DNA of 64,000 nt from Thiotrichales bacterium (GTDB taxonomy: Bacteria > Pseudomonadota > Gammaproteobacteria > Thiomicrospirales > Thiomicrospiraceae), in assembly GCA_016938655.1 (NCBI GenBank), contig JAFGUG010000057.1, forward strand, positions 186,001-250,000, read 5' to 3'. Below, in pieces: positions 18,986 to 28,484 of this stretch. Position 1 is the first letter of the stretch. Every line of letters begins with the position of its first letter. Below the pieces are notes generated by a model. It did no database searches and was not told the origin of the DNA. It saw only the letters and a program-made list of their open reading frames with translations. The position numbers and the translations under genes are program-made.

Positions 18986-20122
18986 TTAGAAGTCACCCCC
19001 GGTGATCTCTTTGTATATATGGCGCGCGTTATTCTTTGCCGCCTGATCAAACACCGGTCTGTCTTTATACATCGACTGGTCTATCTTCTCTGCGTCGGCT
19101 TGGCGGCCATCGGCATCCACGACTTTTTGAACTTCTTTGTGCATGTACACTAAATAGTCGTACATTTGGCGTTTAGCGGTGGCCATATCCGTTGGTGTAC
19201 CGTGCCCAGGTATCACAATGGTGTCAGCCGGAATTTGATCGAGCATGGCTTTATAAGAGGCTTCCCAAGCAAACGAGTCAGTGTAAGGAAAGAACACGGG
19301 CATCCGTTCGTTAAAGCCTAAGTCGCCGGTTAAAATCACTTTACGTGAGGGAATATAGGCACTGGTCGATGCGGGCGTATGCCCGGGACCAAAGTCTTTT
19401 AACAAAACGGTTTCACCACCACCGACATCAATCGTCAGCTCACCATCAAAGGTGGTGAATTTGTCAGAGACATTACGTGCATTCAGGGTAATGTCTTTAC
19501 CGACTCGCGTGCTCCACTCTTGCTTAATCTCAGAAAAACCCTCATTAAACTGGTCGTTGGCTTGCGTACTGGAATAGAGGTTTTTAACACCCACATCCAC
19601 CCAATAGCTGGCACCTAAGTAGGCATGCCCTTGATTATTTTCTACGGCTAACCACTTAACGGGTTTATTGGTCACTTGCTTAATTTGTTGATGCAGGCTG
19701 TAAGCCAAGGCTGGATTGGCACCGGCATTAAAGACAAAGACGCCATCTTTAAAGACGATAAAAGAGAGGTTGTTGTTTAAACCGTAGTTAGCGGGGTTGT
19801 GCCAGATCATACTGCCCACCACAGTGTAAACGCCGTCGGTGACTTTAACTGCTTGCGGAATAGGCAAGGCCTTGCCAATGTAACCGACTTTCTTTTCGGT
19901 TTTAATCACGTCATCAGCGTAAGCATCCGCGGACTCTTCTATGATTTCACTGTAATTAGCCAACTCTTTGGCATAAGCTTTAAAGCCAGCAACATAAGGG
20001 TCGTCTGGTTTTTTATGGGTGATGTTTACCGATTCTAATTCGGTTGCTATTGCTGGATTAATCGAAAAAGCGAATGTTGTTAAGATTGCCCCCAGTACAC
20101 TTTTTTTGAATCGTTTCTTCAT
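18986..20122 (-). CDS. Exported MBL-fold protein, second paralogue with degenerate metal motif
   Basis: 378 residues with a signal peptide (GAILTTFAFSINPAIA), hence probably periplasmic. MBL fold landmarks are LSFIVFKDGVFVFNAG, FGPGHTPAS, VILTGDLGF and IVIPGHGTP. In place of HxHxDH it has VENNQGHAYLGASYW, which parallels SQDHRWLGN of the protein at 13394. A charged segment (about 25-75) precedes the MBL domain. The role is unknown; related proteins occur near sulfur-oxidation and methylotrophy genes. It is monocistronic, with the triple repeat directly after its stop. Confidence 0.75.
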   Translation of the reverse strand: MKKRFKKSVLGAILTTFAFSINPAIATELESVNITHKKPDDPYVAGFKAYAKELANYSEIIEESADAYADDVIKTEKKVGYIGKALPIPQAVKVTDGVYTVVGSMIWHNPANYGLNNNLSFIVFKDGVFVFNAGANPALAYSLHQQIKQVTNKPVKWLAVENNQGHAYLGASYWVDVGVKNLYSSTQANDQFNEGFSEIKQEWSTRVGKDITLNARNVSDKFTTFDGELTIDVGGGETVLLKDFGPGHTPASTSAYIPSRKVILTGDLGFNERMPVFFPYTDSFAWEASYKAMLDQIPADTIVIPGHGTPTDMATAKRQMYDYLVYMHKEVQKVVDADGRQADAEKIDQSMYKDRPVFDQAAKNNARHIYKEITGGDF

Positions 20123-20188
20123 TGAACCGCCCCATTTTGATTAAATTCACTTACAAAGCATAGCACTATTTTTTATGCGACATCATCA

Positions 20189-21292
20189 TTAACTTCTATC
20201 AAGCGAGTGAGAATTTTTATGTTCATAAACATCAAAGATCGTAATCGCCATCGCCGCGATAACGGGGCCAAAAAACAGTCCAATCACGCCAAAATGAATT
20301 AAACCAGCAAAGGTCGACAGCACGGTAATTAAGGTATGATTGGCCACGGCTAAGCCTTCACCGGCCTGCCCTAATGTTTTGGTCATTTTAGTAATCATGA
20401 CGGGGCGCATAATGTTATCAATAAAGAAGCCGGTCACCACAACCCCCCACAAAGCAATCACCACAGCCGTAACATAATCGCCATTAATTAACGAGAAAAT
20501 GACCACCGGAATCCACACCAGTGCGGCGCCCACCACGGGAATAAATGAGGCGACGGCAACTGCCATACCAATAAACAAACCGGGTAAACCTAAAAACCAC
20601 GACACGATGGCAAATGATAAACCTTGCATTACAGCAATCCCTACTACCGATAAGGTAAGTACGGTCGATAGGCTGGCGAAACGGTCCATAATCATCTGAT
20701 CGTAGTGGTTTTCCAATGGCGATAAAATTTTAATGTGTTTGGTTATCAGGTGACCATCACGATAAAAGAAGAACAGCGCAAACACCGACAAAACTAAAAA
20801 GGTAATAAACGAAGAGGTACTGCCAACAATCCCTTGCAACAGAAACAAGGTAATTTGCTGAGCAAATTGAATGATTTTGGCAGAGTGTGCCCGTAACTGT
20901 TCTAAGGCACTGGCTTGGGCGGCATCACTTATGGGTAAGTAACTTAAAAAGGATTGGTTTAATGCCACCAAACTTTCGGCATTTTGCTGATTTATCCAAG
21001 CCTGCGCACCACTGTACAAATGACTAAATTGTAAACTGACCTCCACTAACAAATAGGTAACGGGCGCAATCACCCCAATGAACACAAGCAAACTCATCAC
21101 CGAGGCGGCTTTGGTTTCAGAGCCTTTAAAATGAAACAGCAATTTTTTATAAAAACTGTAACTGGCGGTCGCCAAGATTAATGCAAAAAACAGCGCCTCT
21201 AAAAATGGCGAAAACAACCACACCAAGCCAAGCACGGCTAACACCAGTAAAATAATTAAAAAGCCTTCCTCATACGGAACTTTTGTGCTCAT
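20189..21292 (-). CDS. AI-2E family transporter (PerM/YdiK-like)
   Basis: 367 residues with the family layout: two or three N-terminal helices, a soluble periplasmic-type segment (about 75-150) and a cluster of C-terminal helices. The block FIPVVGAALVWIPVVIFSLINGD and the later LIHFGVIGLFFGPVIAAMAIT are typical of PF01594. Members carry out varied transport, including Na+/H+ antiport and possibly autoinducer export; the substrate here is unknown. It is divergent from ppnN with a 57-bp gap. Confidence 0.87.
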   Translation of the reverse strand: MSTKVPYEEGFLIILLVLAVLGLVWLFSPFLEALFFALILATASYSFYKKLLFHFKGSETKAASVMSLLVFIGVIAPVTYLLVEVSLQFSHLYSGAQAWINQQNAESLVALNQSFLSYLPISDAAQASALEQLRAHSAKIIQFAQQITLFLLQGIVGSTSSFITFLVLSVFALFFFYRDGHLITKHIKILSPLENHYDQMIMDRFASLSTVLTLSVVGIAVMQGLSFAIVSWFLGLPGLFIGMAVAVASFIPVVGAALVWIPVVIFSLINGDYVTAVVIALWGVVVTGFFIDNIMRPVMITKMTKTLGQAGEGLAVANHTLITVLSTFAGLIHFGVIGLFFGPVIAAMAITIFDVYEHKNSHSLDRS

Positions 21293-21349
21293 AATAACGC
21301 CCTAAATTTTGTAAATTAATCGCATAAATCGAATTAAGAGTACCCTACC

Positions 21350-22723
21350 ATGAACCCTGAAATTGAAAAAGTCATTATTCGTCCTGAAGGCTCCTTAGGC
21401 ATTTTATCCTATCAAGAAGCCTCTCTATTATGTGATGTGAGTTCGGGCGGTTTAAATGATGTCTTGCGTCAGTGTGCCTTAGCGGTTCTGAGCACAGGGG
21501 CGCGTGGTGACAGCGGCTTACATCTGCTCGAAGAGCACGCAGACTTTGAAATTGAAGTGGCGATTAAAGGCCGAGGGGTACAAATCATCTTACAAAACCC
21601 GCCGCAACATGCGTTTGTGGATGGTGAAATGATTGTGGGTATTAAATACCACCTTTACGCCGTGTTGCGTGATTTGGTTTATGCACGTAATGAAATTCTG
21701 GAATCTGGGCAATATAACCTTGAACATTCGCACGGCATTACCAATGCCATTTTTCATATCGCACGTAATGCGGGTTTAATGCATCCTAATACACTCCCCA
21801 ATGTGGTGGTGTGCTGGGGCGGCCACTCCATTCCATTGAACGAATACCACTACGCCAAACATTTAGGCTATGAGCTTGGCCTGCGACGTTTAGACGTGTG
21901 CACCGGTTGCGGCCCAGGTGCCATGAAAGGCCCCATGAAAGGGGCGGTACTCGGACACGGCAAACAGCGTTATAAACAAGGCCGTTACATTGGTGTAACC
22001 GAGCCTGGCATTATTGCCGCTGAAGCCCCGAATGCGATTGTGAACGAACTGTGTATTTTCCCAGACATTGAAAAACGTCTTGAAGCGTTTATACGCATTG
22101 GTCACGGCATTATTGTGTTTCCGGGGGGGCCGGGCACCATGGAGGAGATTCTCTATCTGCTCGCCGTGTTACTGCATCCAGAAAACGCAAACATTCCAGT
22201 GCCGGTGATTTTAACGGGGCCAGAAAGTTGCCGTGAATACTTTGAAAACGTCATCCATTTTATTGAGACCACCCTGGGCGAACAGGCCAGCAGTAAACTG
22301 ACTGTCATTGTCAACGAACCTGCACGCGTTGCTTCAGAGATGAAGCAAGCCATGGCCGACGTGCGCTCAGACCGTCGTGAAAGCAGTGATGCCTACTACT
22401 ACAATTGGCGATTGAAGATTGAACTTGACCTGCAAACCCCCTTTACCCCTAACCATGAAACCATGGCCAATTTAAACTTGCACAAAAATCAACCGATTCA
22501 AGAGTTAGCAGGCCAGCTGCGCAAAGCGTTTTCGGGCATTGTTGCCGGTAATGTTAAAGCGGAAGGGATTCGTCAAATTAACGAACACGGTCCATTTGAA
22601 CTGCAAGGCGACCCGCAAATCATGCATTCCATGGATGCTCTTCTGCAAAGTTTTGTCAAACAAAATCGCATGAAAATCGACACGAGCACGTATAATCCTT
22701 GCTATAAAATAATTCACACATGA
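21350..22723 (+). CDS. ppnN: Nucleotide 5'-monophosphate nucleosidase PpnN (YgdH family)
   Basis: Cleaves purine and pyrimidine monophosphates to base and ribose 5-phosphate in the cytoplasm; the E. coli enzyme is stimulated by (p)ppGpp. The 457-residue length matches the family. The LOG-type substrate motifs are GCGPGAMKGPMKGA and FPGGPGTMEEILY. Its stop overlaps the helicase start by 4 bp (ATGA), so translation of the two is probably coupled. Confidence 0.9.
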   Translation: MNPEIEKVIIRPEGSLGILSYQEASLLCDVSSGGLNDVLRQCALAVLSTGARGDSGLHLLEEHADFEIEVAIKGRGVQIILQNPPQHAFVDGEMIVGIKYHLYAVLRDLVYARNEILESGQYNLEHSHGITNAIFHIARNAGLMHPNTLPNVVVCWGGHSIPLNEYHYAKHLGYELGLRRLDVCTGCGPGAMKGPMKGAVLGHGKQRYKQGRYIGVTEPGIIAAEAPNAIVNELCIFPDIEKRLEAFIRIGHGIIVFPGGPGTMEEILYLLAVLLHPENANIPVPVILTGPESCREYFENVIHFIETTLGEQASSKLTVIVNEPARVASEMKQAMADVRSDRRESSDAYYYNWRLKIELDLQTPFTPNHETMANLNLHKNQPIQELAGQLRKAFSGIVAGNVKAEGIRQINEHGPFELQGDPQIMHSMDALLQSFVKQNRMKIDTSTYNPCYKIIHT

Positions 22724-23973
22724 AAAACACCGAGACCGCTATGACCTTTGATGATTTTGACCTGGATGACGTCCTACTCAGTGCAATAAACAAGCTGAAC
22801 TACCACAAGCCCACACCGGTGCAGATGGAAGCGATTCCGGCCATGTTAGAGCGTCACGATGTCTTAGCGGGCGCGGCCACCGGTACCGGCAAAACGGCGG
22901 CGTTTGTGTTGCCGATGTTGCAGTTTTTGTTAGACGAACCGCGCTACCCGAACCTGCCACGTGTGATGATTCTAGCGCCCACGCGCGAACTGGCGTTTCA
23001 AATTCATAAAGTGATTCATGAACTCGGCGAGTTCTGCGATTTTAAATCGGTGATTATTACCGGCGGTTTTGACCAAACCAAACAGATTCGTCACCTTGAA
23101 CAACCGTTCGATATTCTAGTGGGCACGCCCGGGCGTTTAACCCACTTAATGGCTGAAGGCGAACTCGACCTAAATGACATTGAAATGGTCATTATTGATG
23201 AAGCCGACCGCATGTTGGATATGGGGCAAGGCACTGATGTGCATGGTTTACTCGACGCCATCCCAACCGAGTTCCAAGCCGCCCTATTCTCAGCGACCCT
23301 TTCAGGCAGTGGCGTGCAACGGTTTGCTGAAACCATCTGTGACGAACCGGTGATTGTGCAAATTGAAGCCGCCAATGAAAAATCCAAACAGATTCAACAA
23401 GTGGTGTATTTAGCGGACGATAAGGCTCACAAACAAGCGTTACTGGAAAACCTTCTCAAAGATGCCACGTGTGAAAGTGCCATTGTGTTCTGTAATAAGA
23501 AAACACGCGCTATTGAAGTGAATGAGTGGCTGCAATCGAAAAATATCTCATCGCAAGTCCTGCACGGTGACTTTATTCAAGCCATTCGTTTAGAGAAGAT
23601 GAAAAAGTTCAAGAACAACCAAATTAAAGTGTTGGTGGCCACCGACGTGGCCGCTCGTGGTTTGGATTTACTCAACGTCACCCACGTTATCAACTACGAC
23701 ATTCCGTTTCGTGGTGACATCTACATTCACCGCATTGGCCGAACCGGACGTGCCCAACAGGTTGGTTTAGCGATTAACTTGGTAGAGCGTCACGACTTGG
23801 TCAACTTAGAACGCATCGAGTACCACTTGGGTCACAAACTGCCGCAAGCCAAAATAGAAGGCATGGAGCCAAGCTACAAAGTGAAAGACGCCAAACGCGT
23901 CAAAAAGAAAAACGCCAAAAAGTCTAAAATCGCACAGAAAAAGAAAGCCAAAGTTAAAACTAAAAAGAAGTAA
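22720..23973 (+). CDS. DEAD-box RNA helicase, SrmB-like
   Basis: 417-residue ATP-dependent RNA helicase. Motifs in order: Q motif PTPVQMEAIPA, motif I ATGTGKT, Ia PTRELA, Ib GTPGR, II DEADRMLDM, III SAT, V ATDVAARGLDL, VI HRIGRTGR. A lysine-rich tail (KKNAKKSKIAQKKKAKVK) should bind RNA. DEADRMLDM and the basic tail resemble SrmB, which assists 50S ribosome assembly. An in-frame ATG at codon 8 (22741) is an alternative start, but the 4-bp overlap with ppnN favours 22720. Confidence 0.88.
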   Translation: MKNTETAMTFDDFDLDDVLLSAINKLNYHKPTPVQMEAIPAMLERHDVLAGAATGTGKTAAFVLPMLQFLLDEPRYPNLPRVMILAPTRELAFQIHKVIHELGEFCDFKSVIITGGFDQTKQIRHLEQPFDILVGTPGRLTHLMAEGELDLNDIEMVIIDEADRMLDMGQGTDVHGLLDAIPTEFQAALFSATLSGSGVQRFAETICDEPVIVQIEAANEKSKQIQQVVYLADDKAHKQALLENLLKDATCESAIVFCNKKTRAIEVNEWLQSKNISSQVLHGDFIQAIRLEKMKKFKNNQIKVLVATDVAARGLDLLNVTHVINYDIPFRGDIYIHRIGRTGRAQQVGLAINLVERHDLVNLERIEYHLGHKLPQAKIEGMEPSYKVKDAKRVKKKNAKKSKIAQKKKAKVKTKKK

Positions 23974-23998
23974 GTTCGTTTAACGATTTTCAAAACTC

Positions 23999-24035
23999 AA
24001 CAGGCCTGCTCAATGTTAAATTCAGCAGGCCTGTT
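23999..24035 (+). terminator. Hairpin formed by two palindrome copies after the helicase
   Basis: AACAGGCCTGCT (23999-24010) and AGCAGGCCTGTT (24024-24035) are perfect reverse complements across a 13-nt loop, followed by GGTTTTTAAAT. This looks like a terminator assembled from two repeats. Each arm could also fold on itself. Confidence 0.65.
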
Positions 24036-24117
24036 GGTTTTTAAATAATGGGTAAAAAGCCTATCAATGAATCTGTTTTTACTTTGCTTAAGAACATGGA
24101 CGTCTAAACAAAATCAC

Positions 24118-24143
24118 AAAACTTAGCAGGCCTGCTAAGTTTT
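24118..24143. repeat. Perfect 26-bp iterated palindrome
   Basis: AAAACTTAGCAGG is followed by its exact complement CCTGCTAAGTTTT, between the convergent helicase and EI24 genes. It may double as a terminator. Confidence 0.93.
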
Positions 24144-24157
24144 AAATACGCTCTAAG

Positions 24158-24943
24158 CTAAACGTTCACAGAAGACTCTTCATCACTTCTTTTCGGCATG
24201 GTCGATAAGATATCAAAGTAATAGTGCGATAAGGCAATCACCGCAAACACCGGCGCAAATAAACTTAAAATGGGTAACAAGCTCAACATAAAGAAACCGC
24301 CTAAGGTTAAGGTCGGTGTCCAGTTACTCAAGCCTTTTACTTCGTTAAACATCTGCTCTGGCAAAATCACCTGCCCCACATCCAACACCAATGAGAAACG
24401 GAAAAACAAGAAACCTAATAACCAGAACCAGACGATATTAATCAGTGGAATAAATAACATAGGAATCGTCACTAAGAACAACAGTAACAATAACAAACCA
24501 AACTTTAGCATCTTCCAAAGCATGCCGCTCATGGTGCCATGTCCTTGATAATCGGTATGCGGATAATGTTTATCGTGCACCGCTTTCACTAAGCTGTCGG
24601 TCATAAAACCGGTGATAATCATGGCAAATAACAATATCAAATAGCTGCCTAATAACACCCCCAAAACCCCAGCAATGACGGCAACCACAACACCTAAAAT
24701 CCAAAGAAGCGCGGCACCCACAAACGGCACCGCACCAATCGTCTGTTCGGCTTCTGCTTTAAACTCGGACATTTGCGTAATTAACGGATTCTGAGTGACA
24801 AAATCACTGAACATAAACACGCCAAACAGGCCATACCCCATTAACGAAACCAAAATAATAGCGGCCACAAACGGAATAAATAAGCGCCATAAAATAGCGG
24901 GTTCTTTTAAGTCGGAAAGGGTTTTCCAAAACAGGTCAAACAT
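24158..24943 (-). CDS. EI24 domain membrane protein
   Basis: 261 residues with about six hydrophobic segments. The pattern of FWKTLSDLKEPAILWRLFIPF at the start, a central GLLLLLLFLVTIPMLFIPLINIVWFW and a polar C terminus fits the EI24 (CysZ-related) family. CysZ imports sulfate, but this protein is not close enough to claim that. It is monocistronic, with its 3' end next to a palindromic repeat. Confidence 0.65.
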   Translation of the reverse strand: MFDLFWKTLSDLKEPAILWRLFIPFVAAIILVSLMGYGLFGVFMFSDFVTQNPLITQMSEFKAEAEQTIGAVPFVGAALLWILGVVVAVIAGVLGVLLGSYLILLFAMIITGFMTDSLVKAVHDKHYPHTDYQGHGTMSGMLWKMLKFGLLLLLLFLVTIPMLFIPLINIVWFWLLGFLFFRFSLVLDVGQVILPEQMFNEVKGLSNWTPTLTLGGFFMLSLLPILSLFAPVFAVIALSHYYFDILSTMPKRSDEESSVNV

Positions 24944-25005
24944 ACAATGTCCTTGTTGCTACTTGTTTTTTTGATTCAAGTAGACTTCATCTATCGATAA
25001 AAAAA

Positions 25006-25033
25006 TAGGCTTAATAGTGGACTATTAAGCCTA
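25006..25033 (-). terminator. Rho-independent terminator of the aldehyde dehydrogenase gene
   Basis: TAGGCTTAATAGT and ACTATTAAGCCTA form a perfect 13-bp stem with a very short loop. On the minus strand it is followed by a seven-T run. Confidence 0.88.
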
Positions 25034-25059
25034 GGAAAAAAGGGTTAAAACGCACTAAA

Positions 25060-26430
25060 TTACTTAATCCAAATAGACTTCACATTGGTGAATTCGCGCA
25101 TCCCTTCCTTAGAGAGTTCTCGACCATAACCCGAGTTTTTAACCCCGCCAAATGGCATTCTTGGATCTGAAAACGTAATGCTGTTGATAAAGGTCGCACC
25201 CGATTCCATGCCGCGAGCCATGGTTTCAGCGGTGGCTAAATCGGTTGTCCAAATTGACCCCCCTAACCCTAAGTTAACCGAGTTAGCAATGCCCAACGCA
25301 TGCGCCGGCTCAGAGGCTTTTAAGACAATAGCAACGGGACCAAAGAACTCTTCATGGTACGCCGGCATATTGCTGGTGACGTTGGTGAGAATGGTCGGCG
25401 CATAGTAACAACCTTCTCGATCTAACTGATACCCACCAGTAACAATCTTGGCACCCATCTCAACCGAACGCATCACTTGGTCGTGCAGTTCATCCAGTAA
25501 GTCTTGACGTGCCATCGGGGCAAGCGTGGTTTTTTCATCCATCGGATCGCCCGCCACAAAGTGCTCTTCAATCGCCACTTTAAAATGTTCAATAAATTTA
25601 TCGGCAATGAATTGGTCAACAATAAACCGTTTAGCAGCAATGCAGCTCTGTCCCATGTTCTGAAAACGGCCTTTTACCGCACCGGCAATGACCTTTTTCA
25701 TACTGACATCGTCCAACACAATAAACGCATCCGATCCACCCAATTCTAAAACCGTTTTCTTAAGTTCAGAACCGGCAATGGCCGCCACTTTACGCCCTGC
25801 GTTTTCACTTCCGGTTAACGTAACAGCACGCACCATTGGGTGACGAATCACACTTTCAACCTGTGGTGCGCTAATCATTAAGGTGGTAAAAACATGATCT
25901 GGAAAACCAGCTTTACGAAACACCTCTTCTAGTGCCAACGCACACTGCGGCACATTAGAGGCGTGTTTAAGCAAGGCAACATTCCCGGCAATAATCGCTG
26001 GCGCGGCAAACCGAAACACCTGCCAAAATGGGTAGTTCCATGGCATTACCGCTAAAACCGGCCCTAAAGGTAAGTAGGTCACAAAGCTCTTACTGGCATC
26101 GGTTTTAATGATTTCATCAGCCATGTAAGCCGGACCATTTTCGGCATAAAAGTCACAAACCCAAGCACATTTTTCAATTTCGGCTTCGGCTTCTACAAGG
26201 GTTTTACCCATCTCTAGGGTAATAATCTCGGCCAATAAATCGCTGTCATCTCGTAGCACTTTAGCGACGTTACGCATCATCAAACAGCGGTCTTCAATCG
26301 GCGTTAACTTAGACCAGTCTTGAAACATATACCCTGCTTGAGTGATGACGTCATCTAGGGTTTCTTGATCCCAAGTATCAAATTCGGCTAACAGTTCGCC
26401 AGTGGCAGGGTTGATTGATTGCATTGCCAT
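25060..26430 (-). CDS. NAD(P)-dependent aldehyde dehydrogenase, Sad/YneI-like succinate semialdehyde dehydrogenase
   Basis: About 456 residues, oxidising an aldehyde to its acid. The catalytic glutamate lies in [13 protein letters not shown], the catalytic cysteine in [12 protein letters not shown], and the cofactor segment in [12 protein letters not shown]. Over its length it resembles E. coli Sad (YneI), which acts on succinate semialdehyde. The track starts it at 26472, but AAGGA before the ATG at 26430 and the family N terminus ([12 protein letters not shown]) favour the later start. It lies 14 bp behind the HDOD gene and is probably co-transcribed with it. Confidence 0.87.
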   Translation of the reverse strand: MAMQSINPATGELLAEFDTWDQETLDDVITQAGYMFQDWSKLTPIEDRCLMMRNVAKVLRDDSDLLAEIITLEMGKTLVEAEAEIEKCAWVCDFYAENGPAYMADEIIKTDASKSFVTYLPLGPVLAVMPWNYPFWQVFRFAAPAIIAGNVALLKHASNVPQCALALEEVFRKAGFPDHVFTTLMISAPQVESVIRHPMVRAVTLTGSENAGRKVAAIAGSELKKTVLELGGSDAFIVLDDVSMKKVIAGAVKGRFQNMGQSCIAAKRFIVDQFIADKFIEHFKVAIEEHFVAGDPMDEKTTLAPMARQDLLDELHDQVMRSVEMGAKIVTGGYQLDREGCYYAPTILTNVTSNMPAYHEEFFGPVAIVLKASEPAHALGIANSVNLGLGGSIWTTDLATAETMARGMESGATFINSITFSDPRMPFGGVKNSGYGRELSKEGMREFTNVKSIWIK

Positions 26431-26444
26431 TGTTTTTTCCTTGC

Positions 26445-27650
26445 TTATGAAGTGTAGGCTTGTTGAGCCCAAGCCGATGCCGATAAAAAGTTATTACTAA
26501 TCTGAACGATGTTCAAATCACCAAACGTTAAATTTTCTGCATCTTTGGTGTGATTTTGCATGACTTTTAGAATACGCAGCACTTCACCAATGTGACCTTC
26601 ATGCGAGATTAACCCGTTATTCAATTCATCACTTAAAGGTAAAGCGTCTAAAATTTGACTTATCGGCGCTCTGAAATAGGCGTCTAAATTAGAGAGCATT
26701 CCTGCCAAGAAATAGGTGTCTTTGTCAGCGGCAAAGCCGCCTTGTTCGGCCATGAGTTCGCAAAACTTAGCATTCAGCAACGAAGTTGTCAGCAACTCGG
26801 CAGGCACATCGTCCATGCTGGAAAGCATTAACAAGTTTACCCAAAATTTTAGGCGTTTTAAGCCCATGTACTTTAAGCCATCAGAAACCTTTTCAACTTT
26901 AACCGGAATATCATTCGCCGGATTGTTAATCGCCACCAACAACTTGTGACTGAGGCCAACATCTTGAGAGATAATTTCTGAAAGCTCATCAAATCCCGAT
27001 TCAACGGCATTGACTTTCGCAAGTAACTGCAACAAATTGAGCTTGTTACCCGATAGCTTTTGGCCGTTGGCGACAATTGGATTGGTAAAGAAGTAACCCA
27101 AAAAGTAGTCAAACCCCATCTGTTTAAAATGTTCGAAATGCTCTTCGGTATCCACCATGTCAGCAATGACTTTAATGCCTTTGCTGTGCAAATTTGCGAC
27201 ATGCTTTCGAAGTTCAATGGTGTTAAACCGTTGTAATTTAATTTTGGCAAAACCCGTAATGGTCGCCAATTTATCCCCCGCTTCATCGCCTAAATAATCA
27301 TCTAAAAGAAAGTGATAACCCTGTATTTTAAGAGCCTTAAGATTTTTTAGCACCTCAACATTCTTTAAAACTTGAGTGGACACTTCCAATACCAATAGAT
27401 GGTCAGAGTTGATCTCCGGTATCGATTCAGGGGTTAACAACGAGGAAGGCATGTGCAGCATAGACGGGTAACTGCCCACCACAGCCTGAAAGCCAATATC
27501 AGATTGCACTTTATTAATGAGCGCCGCAGTCTCTTCAACCGAATGCTTGTTAGGGTTCATGCCTTGATAGAAGCGTAATTCATAAGCAAACAGATTCTTG
27601 TAGCTATCTAAAATAGGTTGACGACCGATGTAAACTTGCGACTGACTCAT
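26445..27650 (-). CDS. EAL-HDOD signalling protein (YuxH/CdgJ-like)
   Basis: About 401 residues. The N-terminal half starts with QVYIGRQPILDSYKNLFAYEL, the typical opening of degenerate EAL domains in this family; catalytic EAL residues are not evident, so phosphodiesterase activity is unlikely. The C-terminal half (about 190-380) is an HDOD domain, a regulatory relative of HD hydrolases. Such proteins influence motility and c-di-GMP responses. The better start is MSQSQVYIG at 27650, since homology begins there; the track start at 27680 adds ten residues. Confidence 0.82.
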   Translation of the reverse strand: MSQSQVYIGRQPILDSYKNLFAYELRFYQGMNPNKHSVEETAALINKVQSDIGFQAVVGSYPSMLHMPSSLLTPESIPEINSDHLLVLEVSTQVLKNVEVLKNLKALKIQGYHFLLDDYLGDEAGDKLATITGFAKIKLQRFNTIELRKHVANLHSKGIKVIADMVDTEEHFEHFKQMGFDYFLGYFFTNPIVANGQKLSGNKLNLLQLLAKVNAVESGFDELSEIISQDVGLSHKLLVAINNPANDIPVKVEKVSDGLKYMGLKRLKFWVNLLMLSSMDDVPAELLTTSLLNAKFCELMAEQGGFAADKDTYFLAGMLSNLDAYFRAPISQILDALPLSDELNNGLISHEGHIGEVLRILKVMQNHTKDAENLTFGDLNIVQISNNFLSASAWAQQAYTS

Positions 27651-27779
27651 ACTGACTGAACCTTGTTTAATTGGCCCCAAATCAAAAAAAGGGCTACTAA
27701 TATGTACTAAATTAAGCAGAAACTTTACGACTATTTAAAGGGTTATTCAAGTGAAACACGCTATAAACCAACTTCCGCT

Positions 27780-27803
27780 AAAGTAAGCAGGCCTGCTAAC
27801 TTT
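27780..27803. repeat. Extended iterated palindrome upstream of yidD
   Basis: AAAGTA, the exact AGCAGGCCTGCT core (27786-27797), then AACTTT. One base pair of the 24-bp palindrome is mismatched. Confidence 0.9.
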
Positions 27804-27933
27804 CATCAAGCATACCAAACCAAAATTATTTTAGCTTGAATCATGCCATTAATTGATTGGTTTTACCGGTTTTTAGCGCGCCTATTATTGGAAACCGTTA
27901 AAATAATCGCTAAATCCTATTTTTAGAGTCAAC

Positions 27934-28254
27934 ATGAATCCAATTAAATGGCTACTTATCGGCATTGTGCGTTTTTATCAGCTTTTTATTAGCCCGATTT
28001 TAGGGCCACGCTGTCGATTTTACCCCACCTGCTCTAGCTACACGATTGACGCTATTAAACAACATGGCGTACTTTGTGGAACCTGGCTGGCCATGAAGCG
28101 CATTGGCCGTTGTCACCCTGCAAACCCAGGTGGTGTTGACCCTGTTCCAAACTGTGGCTGTAAGAAAGGCTGTAAATCGCAATTGGAATTAGAGAATGAA
28201 GCGGAAGAACAAAAACAGATTGAAGAAACGATAGAGTCTAAAAAATCGAATTGA
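27934..28254 (+). CDS. yidD: Membrane protein insertion efficiency factor YidD
   Basis: 106 residues, a small peripheral protein that assists YidC. The conserved block [22 protein letters not shown] and [14 protein letters not shown] are diagnostic. A Cys-rich stretch (CGCKKGCKS) and a Glu/Lys-rich tail extend it past the usual 70-85 residues. It is normally next to rpmH/rnpA/yidC but here stands alone between an HDOD gene and ppk1. A palindromic repeat lies directly at the stop codon. Confidence 0.92.
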   Translation: MNPIKWLLIGIVRFYQLFISPILGPRCRFYPTCSSYTIDAIKQHGVLCGTWLAMKRIGRCHPANPGGVDPVPNCGCKKGCKSQLELENEAEEQKQIEETIESKKSN

Positions 28255-28265
28255 GCAGGCCTGCT
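28254..28265. repeat. Iterated palindrome at the yidD stop codon
   Basis: An exact AGCAGGCCTGCT follows directly on the last base of the TGA stop, flanked by near-symmetrical AATTG and CAAATT. No T-run follows, so termination is uncertain. Confidence 0.88.
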
Positions 28266-28378
28266 CAAATTGAACCATTCAAAAATAAACGTTCCTAAAA
28301 CAAAAGCTATCGTAAATGTAGGGAATTTAAATAGGCAAGCTTTAAGGGCGTTGTTACAATTAACAAATCCTGCCAATA

Positions 28379-28424
28379 ATTTCATCGCGCTGTCATATTG
28401 CTCTGCGAAAAAATACATTACAAT
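28379..28424 (+). promoter_or_regulatory. Candidate Pho-box-type promoter of ppk1
   Basis: ATTTCAT and CTGTCAT are spaced 11 bp apart, matching the Pho box half-site CTGTCAT (5/7 and 7/7), with a weaker third half-site CTCTGCG. TACAAT at 28419 could be the -10. It lies 60-105 bp before ppk1. This is a visual match only. Confidence 0.35.
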
Positions 28425-28484
28425 ATCTAAATACACGTTTTTTAAACAGAATGATTCCGTCAAACGCAATTCAAAGGCTTAACC

